Shown here: piece after piece, positions 58,461 to 64,000 of the stretch
Position numbering within the stretch: the stretch's first letter is position 1
Layout of the letters: every line of letters begins with the position of its first letter
NCBI GenBank assembly: GCA_003013855.2
Contig: ML058526.1
Coordinates: 5,332,001 to 5,396,000 of the forward strand
DNA from: Liriodendron chinense
Taxonomy: Eukaryota > Streptophyta > Magnoliopsida > Magnoliales > Magnoliaceae
DNA: 64,000 nucleotides
Reading direction: 5' to 3'
Made by a program: the position numbers and the translations under genes
Notes under the pieces: model-generated
What the model was told of the DNA's origin: nothing
Database searches by the model: none
The model's input: the letters and a program-made list of their open reading frames with translations, nothing else

Positions 58461-58652
58461 TCCATTTTCTATGTATGGGGCAATGATCCACTAGAAGCAT
58501 GGTCCGATGATTGGAACCATCCACCTTCTGGATCCTTTTTTTTTTCCAGGGAGAATTCTGATAACAGATACTTCTAAGCTGAATGTGGATCGTAAAATCA
58601 ATGGCTATGACCATGCTTCTAGTGGATCATTGCCCCATACATAGAAAATGGA
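58461..58652. mobile_element. 192-bp foldback element with 44-bp perfect arms
   Basis: The left arm (58461-58504), beginning TCCATTTTCTATGTATGGGG, and the right arm (58609-58652) are perfect reverse complements. The roughly 104-bp loop has no ORF of note. Perfect arms imply recent origin. No clear target duplication was seen. Confidence 0.85.
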
Positions 58653-59187
58653 CGGTTCTGATCATTGGACCATTTCGGTTGCATTCACCCTTAGTCAAAC
58701 AACCTGCTCACAACAATGTCTAAACACGGCTCGTGTATGAGATCGAGACTGCCCATTAGATGGTCCCAGCAATGAATGAATGATGGCCTAAATTCGAGTT
58801 CGTTGAGGGATCCGAACTACTAGAAATGGATGGTTAAAAGACTTGACCAATGGTTCACTACCGTTACCCAAATCCCACGGTCAAGATGTTCTTAATTGCA
58901 ACAGGTTTTTATCTTGATGCCAAGGCACATCAGTGATCAGGGGACCCATCCTGATTAGCAGTCTAGGATGCCAGCATGGTAGGGTTAAATACTGAGGTTT
59001 GGTTAATCCATGCAACTGTGTGGCCCCTGCCCTCACACTCAAACTTTTGTTTCACTACTGAGGGGTGTCACAATGTACAAGCAAAGAGATGGCTAAAGTC
59101 CCTTTTTTGTTTTTTGTTTTGTCTGTGTGTGGCCATTCACTGGCCATAAATCAGACCACTGATTCTGTATTTTTTTTTTTTTTTAAT
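58653..59187. other. Gene-free sequence
   Basis: No exon is recognised. 58150-58440, left of the foldback element, resembles a CT-rich gene leader with a possible donor ('cagaggtatg'), but no coding exon can be attached to it. Confidence 0.35.
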
Positions 59188-59728
59188 AGATATGGTTTTC
59201 CTGAATGTTTAAGTGCTAACTGTTCACAACTCCTTAAAGGCCACTTGAGTAGGATCAAACTACTTCATCTGACTTGAAAGTGATGTATATGGAGAAATTG
59301 TAGAGTCTATTGGAAATATTACCTCTCTATTTGTCTTTAAATGAGAATACAAGAGGTACCATTTCAAGAACCATAACTAACATATACCATATGCATCCAG
59401 CCATTCTTGATTGGCTAGATGAGCTAAAAAATATTAAACAATTTTTTTTTTTTGCCGATTGCATGCTGATAGGCCTAATCCCCGTAACTCTTAGAGGATT
59501 GTCTTACTTACAATACTTAGATCTCAGTGGGAATCAGTTGAATGTGAATATCCTTGCGGCTCTTGGAGGATTGCCTTCCTTACAACTTTACATCTCAATG
59601 TGAATTAGTTGAATGAGAATATCCCTGCAACTCTTACAGGATTGTCTTCCTTACAAACTTTATATCTCTAGGGAATCAGCTGAATGGAAATATCACTACA
59701 ACTCTTGTAGGATTTCCTTCATTCCCAT
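59188..59728 (+). pseudogene. Broken receptor-like LRR protein fragment
   Basis: Several leucine-rich repeats can be read across stops and shifts. FPECLSANCSQL is at about 59190-59230. A block equivalent to 'ESIGNITSLFV' lies near 59300. IPVTLRGLSYLQYLDLSGNQ is at 59475-59540, followed by three decayed 72-bp repeats ('cttacaggattgtcttcctt'). The wording resembles plant receptor-like proteins of the EIX/Cf type. No signal peptide, membrane segment or kinase is present. Confidence 0.7.
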
Positions 59729-61700
59729 GCTTTTTTTTTTTTTTTTTTTTTTTGCCCTTTGAGATAGGCTCCACTACACAGTGGGCAGAGGTGTTTGGGT
59801 GAATGGTGTGTTTGGTTGCAATAGATATCATAAAATTTCATGATATGTTACAACAAATTAGATTGTTTAATCATTAGCTACCTTGAAATTTCATGATATT
59901 TGGGGCGAGCAAACACACTAGTCATTACTTTTTATGATTGGATTGTAAAGCATCGTGTTCTATTATGTTTTGCAACAATGTGGATCCCAGCTTATGTGAA
60001 TAACACATTGTAGGTAGAGATGTCTACGACACAATGAGGTGAAAGAATGAATGATCGTCATGCTGCCAAGGTTGCTGAACAGAAAGTCAAAGACAATTGC
60101 TTACTATTGGAGCTGTTGGTTATGCAACGGTTGGAGTTGGAAGACTACATAGCAGCCGATGTTCACTTAATGGAGTCAATATGGAGAGACTTTTTTTTTT
60201 AATTTTTTTTTTAAAGTTTTTTACCAAGTCATTTTAGTTAGCTACTTTGTGAATGTGTCCTGTTGGCACATTGAATTGTATGACAGTGAATGTAAATTAT
60301 AAACACATTTGTTCAATGAGATGCAACATCAAATTTGGTTTAGTGCAGAAACTGTGACACATCAAGTGCAAATTGTTTTCACTTTATTATGCCATTAACT
60401 TTAGTGTTGAAAGCGGGCCTGATATAACTATGGTGGATTGTACTTGGCTTGCTATGACTGCAATTGGGTGATTACTGGCAAATAAGGCTTGTAAAATGGA
60501 AAGTGGGCTTGATATGACTATGGTGTATTTCACACCACCCGCAATGGCTATGATCGGGTTTGCCTACTAGAGATGAAAGTCATTCCCACCACAAAAAAGC
60601 TTTGATCCATTGCGCCTTAGAACAAACCCGAAAGCAACGGACCTATATGTCAACCGCCCGCAATGGCTACGATCAGGTTTCCTCTGCAGGTTGCTGAACA
60701 AAGATTCAGAGAGCATACTTGTCATTGGGTATGTTGATTTTTATCCTGTTGATGTTGGAAGATGGAATGACAACCAATGTTCACTAACCGGGGCAATATG
60801 GAGGAACTTTGGTGTTGGAAGACCGGGTTAGCAAATCGGATTGTTAATGGACTACCACATCAAACTAGATGTACTCCTTACTGTAGTAAAAAATTCACCA
60901 TTGTGTTTGGCTATCAGTAGGCTTTCTTTACCCTATATGATTTGGCACCTTTGGCATGAGATATTTCATAGGGTACCTTTGCCTTAATCATCTGGATGAT
61001 ATTCCAGATGCAATTATTCAATGCTTTAAGTGGTCTGCTCGCATCTTTCTCTTAAAATCAATTGTAACTCGTCAGACTTAAGAATCCACTCATGGGGCTG
61101 AATAATTCTCGCATGTCATGATGCGTTTATTTCTTTCTCTATATTTAGAAATGGATCATTGGTCATTTTCTATTACTTAATAGATCTTTGATCTTGATGT
61201 TAGTTGATTTTGGCTTTGAAATGGCCTCCATGAGTAGTGCCACTTGGGTGTGCATTAGTGATGTGGTACAGATGGAGCTGATATAGTTTGCTAGCTTCTT
61301 CTTTTTTTTCTTTTTTTAACTTGTCTTACCATAAAACTGTCTGTCTACAAAACATAGTGTCAGGATTAGGCAAGCAAAGGTGGAACCATGACCAAAGCTG
61401 TTGAGTGGAACTATGATTTTGAAACTTGCCCTTTTTGACTTGTGGTTGGGTTGAATACACGGATGCAGGTAATATCTCTCCAATAAAAGATAAACTTGAG
61501 GTCATCCTTGTGATGACCATCAAGAAGAAAATTGCTCAATGAGACATTATCTTTTATGCCCAGTGGATAGGCCTCTGGGCATCTCATATATGAAGATAAA
61601 GTGATTGCATTTGTAATTCTGTCATAAGATAGTTTCTTTCACTCTTTCAAAGATAGTTTCTTTTTTCTTGTTATCCAATCTTCTCATCATTATTTTTCAG
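59729..61700. other. Gene-free sequence
   Basis: A small element with 'ggtgtgtttgg/gcaaacacac' ends may lie at 59806-59923. Blocks near 60150-60185 and 60775-60810 are diverged copies of each other ('cgatgttcacttaatgg' and 'caatgttcactaaccgg'). No function can be given. Confidence 0.4.
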
Positions 61701-61872
61701 CAATATTGAAGAGGTCATTGTGAAGTTTGCTCAATTAACTCCTCAAGAGAGGGCGAAAAGGTACAGACAAACTCATTTCAAATTGCGATCCTTATTTTGT
61801 GTTGGGGATGTCGATGTCCTGAAAGATGAATGCTCTCTGTTTCATTGGAGCAGGAAGCTGGAGAGCTTTGAA
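61701..61872 (+). pseudogene. Two-exon fragment of a MIKC*-type MADS-box gene
   Basis: Exon 61701-61760, after acceptor TTTTTCAG, reads NIEEVIVKFAQLTPQERAK and part of R. A 93-bp GT-AG intron (61761-61853) follows. The 19-bp exon 61854-61872 then adds R completion plus KLESFE before a GTGAGT donor. From memory, this matches the I-region of AGL30/AGL65/AGL66-type proteins, where 'NIEEVIAKFAQLTPQERAKRKLESLEALKK' is typical wording. I see neither the MADS domain upstream nor the next exon (ALKKTFKKL) downstream within the window. It is either an isolated fragment or part of a gene with very large introns. Confidence 0.65.
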
Positions 61873-63170
61873 GTGAGTCATTCCTTTGTAACATTGTTAA
61901 CTCCTGCAAATTCCATTTGGACACTGTTTATCTTAATGGGCCTTTGTGTAACACTTCAATGTTTACGTTGAAATGTTTACATAACCAATCCACACACACA
62001 AAATCCACATCCATTCCACATTTCACTAATATGCCAAAAAAAAAAAAAAAATGAAAAGAGAAAAAAAGGGAAAAAAAGGTAGTCATGATTGTGTGTGCCA
62101 CTCCAGCGGTGGGAGCATACTACCTGTAACTTTGTTGAACCTGGAAAAACTACACAATGATTGTTGAATCTAGAAAAACTGTCATTTAACAGAAATTTTT
62201 GGTTACCAAAAACATGAAGTAGATTGTAGACATTCTTTGTAGCAACATGTTGCACTTTCCCTATTCTATAGCCTGACCAACGGACATTTTAAAAGAAAAG
62301 AAGAAAACTCACAAGCAAAAATTTCAGTTAGTGAAAATGAAAATCAGGATGTACAAATATTCAGGTGGCACTACAAAAAAATCAGGCCTCACCTATCATA
62401 TAAACCCAAATCCACAAACTCCGCAAGAATAAGAATCTATACAATGATTCGGGCGGGCACCAGAAAAAAGAAATGGGCCCCACCTATCGTATAATATAGC
62501 CTTTTCTCTTTTATAAAACCATGAGAGTGGGCTCGACAAAAGGAGTTGAGCCACGCCTTTCCTAAAATGAAACCAAACCATGAAGTTTATAATTATAGGC
62601 AGCCGCCCCAACTTCAAACAAAAAGAAACAAAAAAATTTAAAAATCAGCCCACATCTCCCCTCGATTTGAACTAGCAGATCGTTGCCTTTAGCACCCTCC
62701 ACTGAATACTAATTAAGCTTGGGATCATAGACTTTCTTTTCTCCAATGCGGAATGAAAAATTCTGCAAAATTATATGATAGGAAACAATTAGCATAACAG
62801 GTACAACTTACTTCCAGTTTAGACAAAGTACCATGCATTAGTACCATGTAATAAACCAATAAACCAATAATGCGCCACACAAGTACAAATTAGCTACCAA
62901 ATAAGGAAGTTCCATGTTCATAAGAACATGAATTTTTTTTTTTTTTTTTTTACAAAATTGTCAAAATACCTTATTTCAAAATTAACGGCCAAAATGGTAT
63001 CAAGTTACTCCTGAAAACAAAAGTTACTCCTGCAAACAAAATCGAAAAAAAAATATTCAGTTACCTATTCACTAAAACTTGAAATTTGAAGTATGTAAAA
63101 ATGTACTTTTTATAAAAAGATAATGTAATATAAGTGAAAAACAGTGCTGGTTTTATTAGTTGTTTTATTT
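61873..63170. other. Gene-free sequence
   Basis: No exon is recognised. Short A/T runs are at 62038-62080 and 62934-62952. The part next to 63171 should hold the 3' UTR of the FAR1-like gene. Confidence 0.4.
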
Positions 63171-64000
63171 TTAACTTACATTTGCTTTATTTAACCTCAT
63201 ACCACGACCCAGCCCCTTAGCATTTCCTCTTGGCCTACCAACTCCTTTTCCCTTTCCTCTTTCAATAGTAGTGTCGATACTATAAAAATAATAAATCTAG
63301 CTTAGAAGGATTTAATGAAGAAAGAATCAAATGTAAAATATTGTAAAGATTATGTATACCTTGCTTCTTCAGATGCATTATTAACTTGCTTATATGTAGG
63401 GAAAGTTCGTTTGTCGTGCCCAATAACCCACTTGTTACACCCACGGCACAACTTATTATTCTCTTCCCTACCAGATTTAAATCTTTTATTTGTGCGGCCT
63501 TTAGTACTTACAACCATTGGATCAAATACTACGAAGGAGTTCTTATAATGTGAATTGACAAATGGGTTACTTTCGCCTCCTTCAACATTATGACCAATAC
63601 CGACATCTTTTTCAACTCCACTTTGCTGACGAACATTTGCAACCAAATCTCGTAAACATGACAAAACAGGTTGCATTATTTCGGGAGTCCTTGTCCCTTC
63701 ATTTATTAAATAGTTTATCATACGAGATATTTCATTACGTCCCAAGATGGTTGACTCATCGATATTTATAGATGAAGGAGTTGGGTCACTTTTATATTTT
63801 TCCTTTGCACTACGTGTCCACCTTGTAAGAATATAATGAGGTGGCATTTTTACGACAGATTCTTCCTTGAACACAACTAATAAATGCCTGCAAACAATCC
63901 CACGAAATTCAAAGCTTCGACAAGTACAAGAACCGAATTGTTCATCACCATTCCAAACAACTGTATAGATTTTATCATTCCTTCTACAGTCGAATATATT
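63171..64000 (-). CDS. FAR1/FHY3-related (MULE transposase-derived) protein, 3' end only
   Basis: The minus strand is open from the window edge to 63360. A GT-AG intron (63359-63280) follows, then a last exon at 63279-63171 ending in TAA. The first part shows a SWIM zinc finger (CTCRSFEFRGIVCRHLL) and then KMPPHYILTRWTRSAKE, the standard order in FAR1/FRS proteins and MULE transposases. A C-terminal knuckle follows (CRGCNKWVIGHDKRTFP). It has two extra residues and Phe at the last Cys position, so it probably does not bind zinc normally. The end, GKGVGRPRGNAKGLGRG, is basic and AT-hook-like. DDE transposase and FAR1 DNA-binding domains would lie beyond the window. It could be a domesticated regulator or a mobile MULE. 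Confidence 0.85.

Overview
The window is nuclear DNA of a flowering plant. It has spliced genes with long introns, several plant retrotransposon lineages (Ty3/gypsy, Ty1/copia, LINE, a TRIM-like element) and a very high density of short inverted-repeat elements (MITEs). The patellin and arogenate dehydrogenase sequences are clearly angiosperm. Large introns and the abundant 'gtggggcccacc' MITE families make me suspect a magnoliid or another early-diverging lineage, but that is inference.

Layout. 1-6.4 kb: repeat-rich 3' end of a Tat/Ogre-like gypsy element (tandem arrays, polypurine tract, 3' LTR). 6.5-7.1 kb: broken gypsy gag on the minus strand. 7.3-18.7 kb: no genes; a Mutator-type MITE, two hAT-type MITEs (each in older repeat sequence) and a palindromic MITE. 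18.7-24.8 kb: a LINE with an 18-bp target duplication, split by a gag/protease-only copia element with a 5-bp duplication. 25.0-25.3 kb: a third fragment of the same LINE family. 26.8-37.1 kb: a four-exon patellin-6-like gene (plus strand). 39.0-42.0 kb: a second LINE copy inside a MITE. 43.4-54.1 kb: a seven-exon arogenate/prephenate dehydrogenase gene (minus strand), assembled from exons of 69-169 bp; its 6.3-kb third intron holds a minisatellite, a hAT MITE, a TRIM-like element with inverted ends and several MITEs. 54.2-58 kb: MITEs and microsatellites. 58.1-62 kb: a large hairpin element and broken gene pieces (receptor-like LRR, MIKC*-type MADS). 63.2-64 kb: the 3' end of a FAR1/FHY3-like MULE-derived gene (minus strand), running off the window.

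The two complete genes are unrelated. The patellin is a membrane-trafficking Sec14-GOLD protein; the dehydrogenase makes tyrosine or its keto-acid precursor and, as read here, has no plastid transit peptide. No tRNA, rRNA or CRISPR feature was seen. I found no wholly new system; the most unusual items are the TRIM-like element with inverted terminal repeats, the compact dehydrogenase and the patellin leader with its in-frame upstream ATG.
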